Positions 26,555 to 36,948 are shown, counted from the stretch's first letter. The stretch: 64,000 bases of DNA from Alphaproteobacteria bacterium (GCA_020850755.1 JADZEB010000032.1:58190-122189); one strand, 5' to 3'. Notes: generated from the sequence alone by a model not told the origin. Program-made: numbers and translations.

Positions 26555-27778
26555 CTAGGAAAGGACACCCTCGGCCTCGAGCGCGGCGAACTCCGCCGCG
26601 CTCATACCGACAAGCCCGATGCAGATCTCGCGCGTATGCTCGCCCAGCATCGGCGCGCGACGATAGGAGACGCCGACACTGTCCATGCGCCAGGGCAGGC
26701 CGAGCTGTTCGAACCGGCCGGCGACGGGGTGGTCGCTCGACACCACCATGCCGCGCGCGCGCAACTGCGGATGGCCGAGCAGCTCGTCCGTGCGCAGCAC
26801 CGGCCCGGCAGCGATGCCGGCGGCCTGGAGCGTCTCGGTGGCATCGGCCTGCGCGTGAAGGCGCGTCCAGCCGGAAACAGCTTCATCGAGCGCGTCGGCA
26901 TTGGCGTGGCGCGCGGCGGCGCTGGCGAAACGCGGATCGCTCTGCCATTGCGCATGGCCGGTTGCCTTGCAGAAGGCCGCCCACTCCGCCTCGCCATCGA
27001 CGCTGATGGCGATCCAGCGGTCATCCTCGCCGCAGGGATAGATGCCATGCGGCGCTTTCACCCGGTCGCGGTTGCCGGCGCGCACGGGGTCGCGGTCGTT
27101 CATGGTCAGGTCGAGCACCGCCTCGGGGATCAGGGCGAGCATGACCTCGTACATGCCCATGTCGATGAACTGGCCTTGGCCGGTCTTGTTGCGGTGATGC
27201 AGCGCGGCCATGATCGCGAATGCGCCGTAGCCGCCGGCCATCGGGTCGGGCAGCACGCCGCCCATCAGGCGCGGATGGCTGTCGGCATAGCCGGTTACGT
27301 CGGCCACGCCGCTGAACAGGTTCACCGCGCTGTGGAAGCCCATCGCGCCCGCCATCGGCCCCGAGCGCCCGAACGCACCGCAGGACAGCATGATGATGTT
27401 CGGGTTGACCTTCTGGATGACATCGTAGCCGAGGCCGAGCTTCTCCAGCACGCCGGTGGAGAAATTGTCCACCATCACGTCGACCTTGGCGGCGATGCGG
27501 CGCACCAGCTCGCGCCCGGCATCCTTGGTCAGATCGATGGTGCAGCTTTTCTTCGCGCCATAGAGGAAGTTGAAGTAGCCGCTGGCGTTGGGATCGCCCT
27601 CCTTGCCGGACGTGAAGGGTGGCGCCTTGCGCCCGGTCATGTGGGCGCGGGATTCGATCACGATCACCTCGGCGCCGAGCCAGCCCAGCCACTGGGTGCA
27701 GAACGGCATGGCGATGAACTGGCCGAGGTCGAGCACGCGCACGCCCTCGAGCGGCAGGGGCTTGGCGGTGACGTTCAT
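26555..27778 (-). CDS. Family III CoA-transferase (CaiB/BaiF), probable catalytic subunit
   Basis: A 407-residue protein with GVRVLDLGQFIAMPFCTQWL, KSCTIDLTKDAGRELVRRI, VDNFSTGVLEKLGLGYDVI and MGGVLPDPMAGGYGAFAIM. Asp178 in the last segment sits where family III enzymes carry the aspartate that forms the acyl-enzyme anhydride. It moves CoA between a donor thioester and the substrate acid. ATG 27778 overlaps the stop of an adjacent paralogue, suggesting a BbsE/BbsF-like heteromer. Confidence 0.92.
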   Translation of the reverse strand: MNVTAKPLPLEGVRVLDLGQFIAMPFCTQWLGWLGAEVIVIESRAHMTGRKAPPFTSGKEGDPNASGYFNFLYGAKKSCTIDLTKDAGRELVRRIAAKVDVMVDNFSTGVLEKLGLGYDVIQKVNPNIIMLSCGAFGRSGPMAGAMGFHSAVNLFSGVADVTGYADSHPRLMGGVLPDPMAGGYGAFAIMAALHHRNKTGQGQFIDMGMYEVMLALIPEAVLDLTMNDRDPVRAGNRDRVKAPHGIYPCGEDDRWIAISVDGEAEWAAFCKATGHAQWQSDPRFASAAARHANADALDEAVSGWTRLHAQADATETLQAAGIAAGPVLRTDELLGHPQLRARGMVVSSDHPVAGRFEQLGLPWRMDSVGVSYRRAPMLGEHTREICIGLVGMSAAEFAALEAEGVLS

Positions 27779-28998
27779 GGCGCCTCTCCCAGCCAGTCGG
27801 CAAGCACGGTCCGGGTATGCTCGCCCAGGCGCGGCGCCGGACGGCGCAGGGACCAGGGCGAGGCGCGCATCATCAGCGGCCCGGCCGGCATCCGCGCCTT
27901 GTGGCCGTTGATGCTGACATCGATGAAGCTTGCGCGCACGCGCGCATGCTCCGAGGCTTCCAGCCGCCGCAAGGGATAGAAGGGGAACAGCGGCAGGCGC
28001 AGCTTGCCGGCAAGCGCGAACAGCTGCTCGCCGGTCAGGGTCGCGGTCCAGGCCTTGAGCCGCTCGCGCAGATCGCGCCAGTTCTCGCCGCGCGCGCCGA
28101 CGGTGTTGAAGGCGGGCGTCTTCGCCCAGTCGGGGCTGCCCATCGCCTCCACCACGCGGTCCCACTGATGGTCCATCGGCGCGGCGAGCGTGATGTAGCC
28201 GTCCTTGCAGGGCAGGTAGAAATTCGGCATGCGCCCGAAGATGGTCGGGTTGGTCAGGCGGTTGTAGGTGCCGCCGAGATAGGAGGTGGTGGTGAAGTCG
28301 CGCTGCTGCATCGCCGCCACCGCGGCCTGCTGGCTCACCTCGACATGGCAGCCCTCGTTGGTGCGCCCGCGCGTGAGGAACGCGGCCATCGTGCCGGTGG
28401 CCGCGCCCATGCCCGCCAGCGTCTCGGCAACGAAGGCGGCCGGATGGAGCGGCGGCTCGCGAAGGAGATCCTCGGAGGCGTCGGGCATGCCGGGCGTGCT
28501 GTAGGCGAGCCCGCCCATCGCGTATGTCACCAGCTCATCGCCATGCCGCTCGGCCCACGGCCCGTCGGTGCCGAAGGGCGAGATGCTGGCGATGATCAGG
28601 CGCGGATGGCGCGCGCGCAGCACCGCCGGCGCGACACCGGCCTCCGACAGCGCGGCGGCCGGCAGGTTGGTCACGAACACATCGGCGCGCGCGGCCAGGC
28701 GATCGAGCGTCGCGCGCCCCGCCTCCGTGCCGGGATCGAGCGTCACGCCGAGCTTGTTGGTGTTGAGGTAGTGGAACAGGCCGCTGGCTTCCGGATCGGG
28801 CTTGCCGCCCGGGAAAGGCCCGCGCTGGCGCGACGGATCGCCGCCCGGACGCTCGACCTTCACCACCTCGGCACCGTAGTCGCCGAGCAGCTTGGCGGCA
28901 AAGGGGGCCGATGTCCCCTCGCCCAGCTCGACGACGGTCATCCCCGCGAGCGGGCCAACCGTCCCCTTCGCGGCGCTTGCCGTTGTTGCAGCACTCAT
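27775..28998 (-). CDS. Family III CoA-transferase (CaiB/BaiF) paralogue
   Basis: A 407-residue protein with GMTVVELGEGTSAPFAAKLLGDYGAEVVKVE, LNTNKLGVTLDPGTEAGRATL and PFGTDGPWAERHGDELVTYAMGG. The catalytic aspartate position appears to be Glu192 (FVAETLAGMGAA), so it may be the structural partner of the paralogue encoded next to it. Both neighbours overlap it by 4 bases. Length matches the family. Confidence 0.9.
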   Translation of the reverse strand: MSAATTASAAKGTVGPLAGMTVVELGEGTSAPFAAKLLGDYGAEVVKVERPGGDPSRQRGPFPGGKPDPEASGLFHYLNTNKLGVTLDPGTEAGRATLDRLAARADVFVTNLPAAALSEAGVAPAVLRARHPRLIIASISPFGTDGPWAERHGDELVTYAMGGLAYSTPGMPDASEDLLREPPLHPAAFVAETLAGMGAATGTMAAFLTRGRTNEGCHVEVSQQAAVAAMQQRDFTTTSYLGGTYNRLTNPTIFGRMPNFYLPCKDGYITLAAPMDHQWDRVVEAMGSPDWAKTPAFNTVGARGENWRDLRERLKAWTATLTGEQLFALAGKLRLPLFPFYPLRRLEASEHARVRASFIDVSINGHKARMPAGPLMMRASPWSLRRPAPRLGEHTRTVLADWLGEAP

Positions 28999-30113
28999 CG
29001 CGCGACACGCACCTTGCTGAGTTGTTCCAGCACCTGCTCGGCTTCCTGCACCATCGACATCATGATGTCGCGCGCCGGGCGCCGCCGCTTGAGCATGCCG
29101 CCGATCTGGCCGACCGGGTTGTTGATCAGCTCGGCGCGGCCGGCGGCATCGGCGGCGGCGATGAAGTCGTCCATCAGCACGCCCTGCAGCGGCATCGGCA
29201 GCGGGCTGAGGCCCGATTCATCCCACGCCTTGATGACATCGTTGCGATAGTCGCGCGCCGTCTTGCCGGTATAGGCGCGGGTGATGACGAAGTCCTCCGC
29301 CGCGCCGATGATGATCTCCTCCTGGTGGCGCGGATAGATGCCGGATTCCTCGGCCAGCAGGAAGGCCGTGCCGACCCAGGCCCCGACCGCGCCGAGCGCG
29401 AGCCCGGCCACCAGCGTGCGGCCATCGGCGATCGCGCCGGCGGCCAGCACCGGCACCGGCTTGACCGCATCGACCACCATCGGGATCAGCGGGAAGTTGG
29501 CGATCCTGCCGGTATGCCCGCCCGCCTCGTAGCCCTGGGCGATGATGTAATCCACGCCCGCCTTGGCCTGGCGCTCGGCGTTGCGGACATTGCCGACGAG
29601 GCCCATCACCTTCATGCCGACCTGGCGGGCCATCGGCACCACCCAGGCCGGATCGCCGAGGCCGGCGACAAACAGCGGGATCCGCTCCTCGAGGCAGACA
29701 TCGACCTGGCGGCGGATGAACTCGGCCGACATCGCCGCGCGGTCGTCGGTCATGTGGGCAAGGCCGAACTTGTCGAACAGCGAGCGGGCGAAGGCAGCAT
29801 GCTTGGGGAAGTCGCGCTGGATGCGCGCGCGCACCTCGGCGCGGTCGGGCACCGCCTCGGCCATGCTGGCGGGCATGAGCAGATCGACGCCGAAGGGACG
29901 GTCGGTCAGGTTGCGCGTCTCGCGGATGCGGCGGCGCACCTCGTTATGGTCGAGCCAGGAGCAGCCGAGCACGCCCATGCCGCCGGCGTTGCACACGGCC
30001 GCCACCAGCTTGGGCGGCGTCGCCATGCCCTTCACGCCCATGCCGGCCAGGATCACCGGATGCTCGATCTTGAAGTCGTCGCACAGGCTGGTGTGCAGGA
30101 TGCTCTTGCTCAT
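28995..30113 (-). CDS. Nitronate monooxygenase-family FMN protein
   Basis: A 372-residue TIM-barrel flavoprotein of the 2-nitropropane dioxygenase/NMO family. Landmarks: EHPVILAGMGVKGMATPPKLVAAVCNAGGMGVLG, the active-site loop IIAQGYEAGGHTGRIANFPLIPMVVDAV and the phosphate-binding PVLAAGAIADGRTLVAGLALGA. The QGxEAGGH histidine is present. Members oxidise alkyl nitronates, but several family branches are enoyl reductases or lactate-racemase-like, so the reaction stays open. ATGA overlap with the next CoA-transferase; RBS AAGGAC. Confidence 0.88.
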   Translation of the reverse strand: MSKSILHTSLCDDFKIEHPVILAGMGVKGMATPPKLVAAVCNAGGMGVLGCSWLDHNEVRRRIRETRNLTDRPFGVDLLMPASMAEAVPDRAEVRARIQRDFPKHAAFARSLFDKFGLAHMTDDRAAMSAEFIRRQVDVCLEERIPLFVAGLGDPAWVVPMARQVGMKVMGLVGNVRNAERQAKAGVDYIIAQGYEAGGHTGRIANFPLIPMVVDAVKPVPVLAAGAIADGRTLVAGLALGAVGAWVGTAFLLAEESGIYPRHQEEIIIGAAEDFVITRAYTGKTARDYRNDVIKAWDESGLSPLPMPLQGVLMDDFIAAADAAGRAELINNPVGQIGGMLKRRRPARDIMMSMVQEAEQVLEQLSKVRVAR

Positions 30114-30162
30114 CGGGCTTGGTCCTTCATTTGCGCCTTGGCAGTTTCGGCCATCTTTGCCG

Positions 30163-31095
30163 TCATGGATAGTCGCGGCGAAGCTTGGGATCGAGCAGGT
30201 CGCGGATCGCATCGCCAAGCAGGTTGGAGGCAAGCACGGTCAGGCAGATGGCGATGCCGGGGAAGATCACGATCCACGGCGCGGTGAGCGCGAGCGCGGT
30301 CGCCGCCCCCGACATCATCAGCCCCCAGGATGCCTGCGGCTCCTGGATGCCGGCACCGAGATAATCGAGTGCCGCTTCCTGCACGATCGCAAGGCCGAGA
30401 TAGGCGGTTGCGATCACCAAGAGCGGCGCGAAGGTGTTCGGCAGCACATGGCGCAGCAGGATGCGCGCATCCGAACAGCCGGTGGCGCGCGCCGCCTCGA
30501 TGAAGGGTGTGGCCTTGAGCACCAGCACGCTCGAACGCGCGATGCGCGCCGCGCGCGGGATGATCGGCATCGCCAGCGCTATGATGACATTCTGCAAGGA
30601 CGGGCCGAGCACCGCGGCCATGGCGAGTGCGAGCAGCAGCATCGGGAAGGCCAGGAGCGCATCCATCACCCGCTGCGCGACCGTATCGGCCCAGCCGCCG
30701 TGATAGCCGGTGACGATGCCGATCGCCGCCCCGATCACCACGCCGAGCAGGCTTGCCCCCAGCCCCACCATCAGCGAGACGCGCGCACCCCAGATCAGGC
30801 GCGAGAGCGTGTCGCGCCCGAAGGCATCGGTGCCGAGCCAGTATTTCGCGTTGGGCGGGACATAGAGCGCGGTGGGGTCGCCCTCGGCCGGATCGAAGGG
30901 CGCGAGATAGGGCGCGCCGACGGCGAACACCGCCATCACCAGGAGAACGAGGGCGCCCATCGCGCCGAGCGGCTGCTGGCGCGCCATGCGCAGAAGCCGG
31001 CTCAGCCGGCCCGGCCGCGGCGGCAGCAGCGTGGTGGCATCCGCCGGCTCGGCGATGGCGGCAGCACTGCCAGCGGCGGCGGGCGGCGCGCTCAT
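30163..31095 (-). CDS. Dpp/Opp-type ABC permease, DppC family
   Basis: A 310-residue permease with a 40-residue Ala/Pro-rich cytosolic head, then RQQPLGAMGALVLLVMAVFAVGAPYLAPFDP, YWLGTDAFGRDTLSRLIWGARVS, and the EAA loop EAARATGCSDARILLRHVLPN. It starts in an ATGA overlap with the DppB gene and completes the transporter of the 14-gene unit. Confidence 0.94.
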   Translation of the reverse strand: MSAPPAAAGSAAAIAEPADATTLLPPRPGRLSRLLRMARQQPLGAMGALVLLVMAVFAVGAPYLAPFDPAEGDPTALYVPPNAKYWLGTDAFGRDTLSRLIWGARVSLMVGLGASLLGVVIGAAIGIVTGYHGGWADTVAQRVMDALLAFPMLLLALAMAAVLGPSLQNVIIALAMPIIPRAARIARSSVLVLKATPFIEAARATGCSDARILLRHVLPNTFAPLLVIATAYLGLAIVQEAALDYLGAGIQEPQASWGLMMSGAATALALTAPWIVIFPGIAICLTVLASNLLGDAIRDLLDPKLRRDYP

Positions 31096-32057
31096 GCCTT
31101 GGCCGTCCTTACGCGGGTGCGCGGGTCGAGCCACCCATAGAGCAGATCGACCGTAAGATTGCCGATCACCACGATGCCGGCCAGGATCAGCACGATGCCC
31201 TGCGCCGCCGGGTAGTCGCGGTTGAGGATGGCGTTGACGACATACTGGCCGAGGCCCGGCACGTTGAACACGGCCTCGGTCACGATCAGGCCACCGAAAA
31301 GGGCCGAGAACTCGAAGCCGATCAGCGTCACCACCGGCATCAGCGCGTTGCGCAGCCCGTGGCGGATCACCACCGCCCCCTCGGCCAGGCCCTTGGCGCG
31401 TGCGGTGCGGATATAGTCCTCGCCCAGCACCTCGAGCATGATCGAGCGCGTCATGCGCGCGATCAGCGCAAGCTGGCGCAGGCCCACCGCGATCGCCGGC
31501 CAGATCAGCTGCGACAGGCTTTGCAGCGGGCTGACCCAGAACGGCTCCCAGAACAGCGGCGCGCTCCACTGGAAGAAGTAGACGAGCCCCAGGATCAGCA
31601 GCAGGCCCACCCAGAAGGAGGGCGCAGCCAGGCCACCGATGCTCAGCGCGCGCAGGATCTGGTCGAACCAGGAACCGGCGAAGCGCGCCGACAGCACGCC
31701 CGCCGGGATGCCCAGGAACACGGCGATCAGCATCGCCATGACCACGATCTGCAGCGTGAAGGGAAAGCGCTGCGCCACATCCTCGATCACCGGGTTGCCG
31801 GTGTAGAGGGAGGTGCCGAGATTGAGCCGCGCGATCTCGGCACTCCATGCCACGAACTGCACCGGCAAGGGCTGGTCGAGGCCGAGCCGCGCCCGCACCT
31901 CGGCCAGCTCCGCGTCCGAGATCGCGCCGGCGCCAGCGCCCGTCATCATCACGGCCGCGTCCCCGGGCAGGACGCGCATGATGACGAACACCATCAGCGC
32001 CACCAGAAACAAGGTGGCCAGCCCGCTCAGCAGGCGCTGGACGACGTACCCGAACAT
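31092..32057 (-). CDS. Dpp/Opp-type ABC permease, DppB family
   Basis: A 321-residue permease: YVVQRLLSGLATLFLVALMVFVIMRVLPGD, LGLDQPLPVQFVAW, then the EAA loop RTARAKGLAEGAVVIRHGLRNALMP. About six membrane helices. It lies 24 bases downstream of the binding-protein gene. Confidence 0.95.
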   Translation of the reverse strand: MFGYVVQRLLSGLATLFLVALMVFVIMRVLPGDAAVMMTGAGAGAISDAELAEVRARLGLDQPLPVQFVAWSAEIARLNLGTSLYTGNPVIEDVAQRFPFTLQIVVMAMLIAVFLGIPAGVLSARFAGSWFDQILRALSIGGLAAPSFWVGLLLILGLVYFFQWSAPLFWEPFWVSPLQSLSQLIWPAIAVGLRQLALIARMTRSIMLEVLGEDYIRTARAKGLAEGAVVIRHGLRNALMPVVTLIGFEFSALFGGLIVTEAVFNVPGLGQYVVNAILNRDYPAAQGIVLILAGIVVIGNLTVDLLYGWLDPRTRVRTAKA

Positions 32058-32081
32058 GCCCGGTTCCGCACCGATCCCCTG

Positions 32082-33725
32082 TTATGCGTCCAGCCAGACC
32101 TGATGCAGGTTCATGTTCGCATAGAGGTCGGGCAGCGCTGTCCAGCCCTTCATCGTGTTGCTGTGCGCGGCGCCGTAGCCCACCCAGGCCAGGTTGATCT
32201 GGTAGTAGGTCTTGAGGAAGGCGAGCTGGAACTGCTTGATCAGCTGCCCGCGTTTGGCGGGATCGAGTTCGCTCGACTGCTGGCGGTAGAGGGTGTCGAG
32301 GGAATCGTCGCGCCACTTGCCGTAGTTGCGCCCACCGAAGCTGGTATAGCCCTCGCCCAGGATCTGGTCGGGCAGCGAGCCCGCGATCGCCACCGAATGC
32401 GCCACCAGCTCGAACTGGCCGGTGGTTTCCAGCGTGTAGAAGGCGCCCGCGTCGCGCACATCCACGGTCGCGTCCAGACCGATATTCTTGAGCTGGGCGG
32501 CGATGTTGATCGAGGAATCGCGGAAGGCCGGTATGTCGCCGCGCGCCAGCAGCGAGACTTTGAAGCCCTCCGGCACGCCGGCGGCGCGCAGCAGCTCGCG
32601 CGCGCGGCGGCGATTGGCTTCCAGATTGCCGCCGAGCCCGGGCAGCGTGTCGTAGCCGCCGAACTGCTTGATCTCCTCCGCGCTCAGGCTGTGGGGGCTG
32701 CCGGGCGGCAGCAGGCCCATGCTGTGGAAGAAGGCGCCGGCCAGCGGCCCCACCGTCTTGATGAACGCGTCGCGATCGAGCGCGAGCGACAGCGCCTCGC
32801 GCACGCGCACATCGTCGAAGGGCTTCTTCTCCACCTGCGGGATCAGGTTGATGAAGGTGGGCGTGGGGCGGCGCAGCGCCGTCATGCCCTGGACCTGACG
32901 CAGGTTCTGCAGCACGGATTCGTTGGCGAAGAAGAAGCTCGCATCGATGCGCCGGCCCTGCAGCGCGGCGCCGCGCTCGATCTCGCCGCGGATCGGGAAC
33001 ATCTGGATCTTGTCGAGGTGGGCCGGACCGCCATAGTAGCGGTCGAACCGCTCGAACTCGTAGATCTGCCCGTTCACGGCGCGGCCCAGCCGGAACGGCC
33101 CCGTGCCCATGATCTGGCGCTTCATGCCCGTGCCCTGCGCGTCCAGCGGCTCGGCCACGGCCTTGGAGTAGATCACGTTGAACGGATTGCTGACCATGAA
33201 CAGGAAGTCGGGCTGCGGCGCCTTGAGCCGCACCACGACGGTGCGCGGCCCTGGCGCTTCGATGCCATCGACATTGCCGAGCAGGCCGCGGCGCGGGCTG
33301 ACGATCCCGCGCGGCGGGTTGCGGATGCGCTCGAGGCTGTAGACCACATCCGCCGAGGTCAGCGGCGAGCCGTTGTGGAACACCACCCCGTCGCGCAGAT
33401 GGAAGGTCACGGTCTTGCCGTCGGCCGAGACTTCCCAGCGCTCGGCCAGGTCGGGCTGCAGGCGGCTATAGTCGGCCGGATCGACGCGCATCAGCGTGGA
33501 GTAGCAGGGCGCGCCCACGAACTGGGTCAGGTAGGTCGCGGTCTGCAGCACGTCGTAATCGGGCGGATCGCCGCCATTGCTGACACGCAGCGTGCCGCCG
33601 CGCTTGGGGGTCTGCGCGCGCGCCATGCGCCCCGCGCTCGCGGTCGCGGCAAGCGCCGCACCGCCGAGCATGAGCGCCTCGCGGCGGTTGACGGCAAAGG
33701 CAGTCGGTCGGCTGGACTTGGCCAT
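32082..33725 (-). CDS. ABC transporter substrate-binding protein, SBP family 5
   Basis: A 547-residue periplasmic binding protein. Tat signal NRREALMLGGAALAATASAGRMARAQ; RBS GGGAG before ATG 33725. Mature landmarks: RGGTLRVSNGGDPPDYDVLQ, FHLRDGVVFHNGSPLTSADVVYSLERI, LSLALDRDAFIKTVG. It lies between the ATPase genes and the permease genes and appears to have its own promoter plus a leader hairpin. It probably selects the compound degraded by the downstream CoA enzymes. Confidence 0.93.
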   Translation of the reverse strand: MAKSSRPTAFAVNRREALMLGGAALAATASAGRMARAQTPKRGGTLRVSNGGDPPDYDVLQTATYLTQFVGAPCYSTLMRVDPADYSRLQPDLAERWEVSADGKTVTFHLRDGVVFHNGSPLTSADVVYSLERIRNPPRGIVSPRRGLLGNVDGIEAPGPRTVVVRLKAPQPDFLFMVSNPFNVIYSKAVAEPLDAQGTGMKRQIMGTGPFRLGRAVNGQIYEFERFDRYYGGPAHLDKIQMFPIRGEIERGAALQGRRIDASFFFANESVLQNLRQVQGMTALRRPTPTFINLIPQVEKKPFDDVRVREALSLALDRDAFIKTVGPLAGAFFHSMGLLPPGSPHSLSAEEIKQFGGYDTLPGLGGNLEANRRRARELLRAAGVPEGFKVSLLARGDIPAFRDSSINIAAQLKNIGLDATVDVRDAGAFYTLETTGQFELVAHSVAIAGSLPDQILGEGYTSFGGRNYGKWRDDSLDTLYRQQSSELDPAKRGQLIKQFQLAFLKTYYQINLAWVGYGAAHSNTMKGWTALPDLYANMNLHQVWLDA

Positions 33726-33756
33726 CGTCTCTACTCCCTGTTTGGCGCGGCTGCGC

Positions 33757-33780
33757 CGCAAGGATCCCCTGATCCTTGCG
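33757..33780 (-). other. Perfect inverted repeat in the leader of the binding-protein gene
   Basis: CGCAAGGATC and GATCCTTGCG form a perfect 10-bp inverted repeat around a 4-base centre, 31 bases before the ATG at 33725. No T tract follows it on the minus strand, so it is not an intrinsic terminator for the operon. Given the promoter just upstream, it would be the first structure of the transcript or an operator around +1. Confidence 0.6.
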
Positions 33781-33784
33781 AAAA

Positions 33785-33814
33785 AGTAACCAATGCGCGG
33801 CCGCAGATTGTCAA
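33785..33814 (-). promoter_or_regulatory. Putative internal promoter before the binding-protein gene
   Basis: On the minus strand a perfect TTGACA (33809-33814) is followed after 17-18 bases by GGTTAC/GTTACT (33785-33791) in a locally AT-rich stretch. It would start transcription right at the inverted repeat, allowing the binding protein, permeases and enzymes to be expressed separately from the two upstream ATPase genes. Confidence 0.45.
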
Positions 33815-33870
33815 TCCGCTTTGTCCCCTCGGCGGCCGGAACGCGGGCAGGAGATGAACACCGCGCAAGA

Positions 33871-34907
33871 TCATGTCGCCTCCGCCCCGTCATGCGTGCC
33901 GGTCCGTTCCTGGCAGGCCACCCAGTGGCCCGGCTCGACCTCGGCCAGCACCTGGCGGTTCTGCGCGCAGCTCGGCTGGCGGAGCGCGCAGCGCGTGTGG
34001 AAGCGGCAGCCGCTTGGAGGGTTCACAGGGCTTGGCACATCGCCTTCCAGCAGGATGCGCTTCTTCTGCACCGTCGGGTCGGGCTGCGGCACCGCCGAAA
34101 GCAGCGCCTGGGTATAGGGATGCTGCGGATTGCCATAAAGCTGGCGTGCCGGCGCGATCTCCACGATCTTGCCGAGATACATCACGGCAACGCGCGTGGA
34201 GATGTGCTGCACCACGGACAGATCATGCGCGATGAAGATGTAGGTGAGGCCGAACTTGGCCTGCAGATCCTCGAGCAGGTTCACCACCTGCGCCTGCACC
34301 GACACGTCCAGCGCCGAAACCGGCTCGTCGCAGACGATCAGCTTGGGATCGACCGCAAGCGCGCGCGCGATGCCGATGCGTTGGCGCTGCCCGCCCGAGA
34401 ATTCGTGCGGGTAGCGCCGGGCGTGATCGGGCGAAAGCCCGACGATGGACAGCAACTCGGCGATGCGCTCCTCGCGCGCCTTGCGGCCTGGTGCGAGCTT
34501 GTGCACGGTCAGCGCCTCGCCCAGCGTCGCGCCCACCGTCATGCGCGGATCGAGCGAGGCGTAGGGGTCCTGGAAGATGATCTGCATCTCCTTGCGCAGC
34601 CCCTTCATCGCCGCGCGATCGAGCGAGACGACATCCCTGCCCTGGAACCAGACCTCGCCCGAAGTGGGCTCGACCAGGCGGAGTATGGCGCGCCCGGTGG
34701 TGGACTTGCCGCAACCGGATTCGCCCACCAGCCCCAGCGTCTCCCCCAGCATCACGTCGAAGGAGACATCGTCCACCGCATGCACGCGCTCGACCTCGCG
34801 GCCGAACAGCACGCCGCGGATCGGGAAATACTTGCGCAGGTTTCGCACGCGCAGAAGCGGCTCGGGCGTGGGTTCGGGCGCGGGCTCGGCCATGGGCGCT
34901 GACATGC

Positions 34908-34911
<4 letters not shown>
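33871..34911 (-). CDS. Dpp/Opp-type ABC ATPase, DppF family
   Basis: A 346-residue ATPase: Walker [18 protein letters not shown], signature [15 protein letters not shown], Walker [13 protein letters not shown], switch AHDLSVV, and the DppF-type C-terminal Cys segment [14 protein letters not shown]. It starts in an ATGA overlap with the DppD-type ATPase gene. The two ATPase genes precede the binding-protein gene, an order different from the first transporter in this window. Confidence 0.95.
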
Positions 34912-35939
<1,028 letters not shown>

Positions 35940-36109
35940 TGACGATCTCCCAGCATGCGACCGGGGCCGATGGTCCGGCCTTCTCGCCGTAACGTGATCC
36001 TCGGCGAAAACTATCCGTGGTTTACTCCTTCTTGTCGAGCCGGCTTGGCAACGGATCTCGCGCCGAGGAGCGGCGCGGCATCAGGCTCTGCACGGGATGG
36101 ACTGCGATC

Positions 36110-36826
36110 ATGGACATAGGTTTCGCGCACCGGATGCGGCCCTGGCTTGCGGGCGTGGCCGCCGCCCTTCTGCTTGCAGGAGCATCGCCCATGGCCGGCG
36201 CCCAGGTGCCGCCCTCGGCCGAGGAGATCGCCCGCTATACCGGCCTGCACGCAGCGGCGGCGCAGGGCGATGCCGGGGCGATCCGCGCGCTTCTGTCCGC
36301 CGGGGCGCGGCTGGAGGTGCGCGACGAAGCCGGGCGCACGCCGCTGCACGTCGCCACCTATGCCCGCCAGCGCGAGGCGATCCGCGCCCTGATCGCGGCC
36401 GGGGCCGATGCCAACGCGCTCGAAGGCCGGCGCTACGACCCGGTGACGATCGCCTCGGTTGCCGGCGACGAGGAGACGCTGGCCCTGCTGCTGGTGCTCG
36501 GCGCCAGCGCCCGCAACGTCACCAGCCCCTATGACGGCACCGCCCTGATCGCCGCCGCCCATGCCGGGCATGTCGGCATCGTCCGCCAGCTCATCGCCGC
36601 CGGCGCGCCGCTCGACCATGTCAACAACCTGCACTGGACCGCGTTGATCGAGGCGGTGGTGCTGGGCGATGGCGGGGAACGCCATACCGAGATCGTGCGC
36701 CTGCTGGTCGCGGCCGGGGCCAACCGGGCGCTGACCGACCGCAACGGGCGCACCGCGCTCGACCTGGCGCGCGGGCGCGGCTATGGCGCGATGGTGCGGC
36801 TGCTGCAGGCGCCGCCGCCGCGATAG
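36110..36826 (+). CDS. Exported ankyrin-repeat protein
   Basis: A 238-residue protein with a Sec-type signal (MRPWLAGVAAALLLAGASPMAGA) followed by four to five ankyrin repeats: YTGLHAAAAQGDAGAIRALLSAGARLEV, GRTPLHVATYARQREAIRALIAAGADANA, a third at EETLALLLVLGASARNV, then GTALIAAAHAGHVGIVRQLIAAGAPLDH and HTEIVRLLVAAGANRALTDRNGRTALDLA. A periplasmic protein-binding role is likely; the partner is unknown. ATG 36110 has GGATGG upstream; ATG 36134 is an alternative. It is divergent from the large ABC/CoA unit. Confidence 0.85.
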   Translation: MDIGFAHRMRPWLAGVAAALLLAGASPMAGAQVPPSAEEIARYTGLHAAAAQGDAGAIRALLSAGARLEVRDEAGRTPLHVATYARQREAIRALIAAGADANALEGRRYDPVTIASVAGDEETLALLLVLGASARNVTSPYDGTALIAAAHAGHVGIVRQLIAAGAPLDHVNNLHWTALIEAVVLGDGGERHTEIVRLLVAAGANRALTDRNGRTALDLARGRGYGAMVRLLQAPPPR

Positions 36827-36871
36827 CGGCCGGCAGAGCACCCCTAACCCACTGGCGGAACAGGCAGAAAA

Positions 36872-36915
36872 GGCGCGGCTTGACTCCGCGCCCACAATAA
36901 GAACAAATAAAGAAC
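36872..36915 (+). promoter_or_regulatory. LexA (SOS) box and promoter of imuA-imuB-dnaE2
   Basis: The alphaproteobacterial LexA operator GAAC-N7-GAAC occurs exactly at 36901-36915. A good -35 (TTGACT, 36880-36885) lies upstream inside a perfect inverted repeat (GGCGCGG / CCGCGCC, 36872-36892), and the LexA box covers the region where the -10 should be (AT-rich 36897-36911). Damage-induced derepression by LexA is the established control of this cassette in Caulobacter and relatives. Confidence 0.8.
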
Positions 36916-36948
36916 ACTCCCGCAACCGAGAGCCACCCCGCCCCGGAC

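Noticed and set aside
25094..27979. A 961-codon open frame on the plus strand opposite the acyl-CoA dehydrogenases and CoA-transferase
   Set aside because: Shadow of minus-strand genes with strong family motifs; no domain, RBS or composition support.
33757..33780. The inverted repeat as an operon terminator
   Set aside because: On the minus strand the T run precedes rather than follows the hairpin, so intrinsic termination of the operon is unlikely.
36872..36892. GGCGCGG/CCGCGCC hairpin as terminator of the ankyrin gene
   Set aside because: No T tract follows; the -35 element in its centre makes a promoter-associated repeat more likely.
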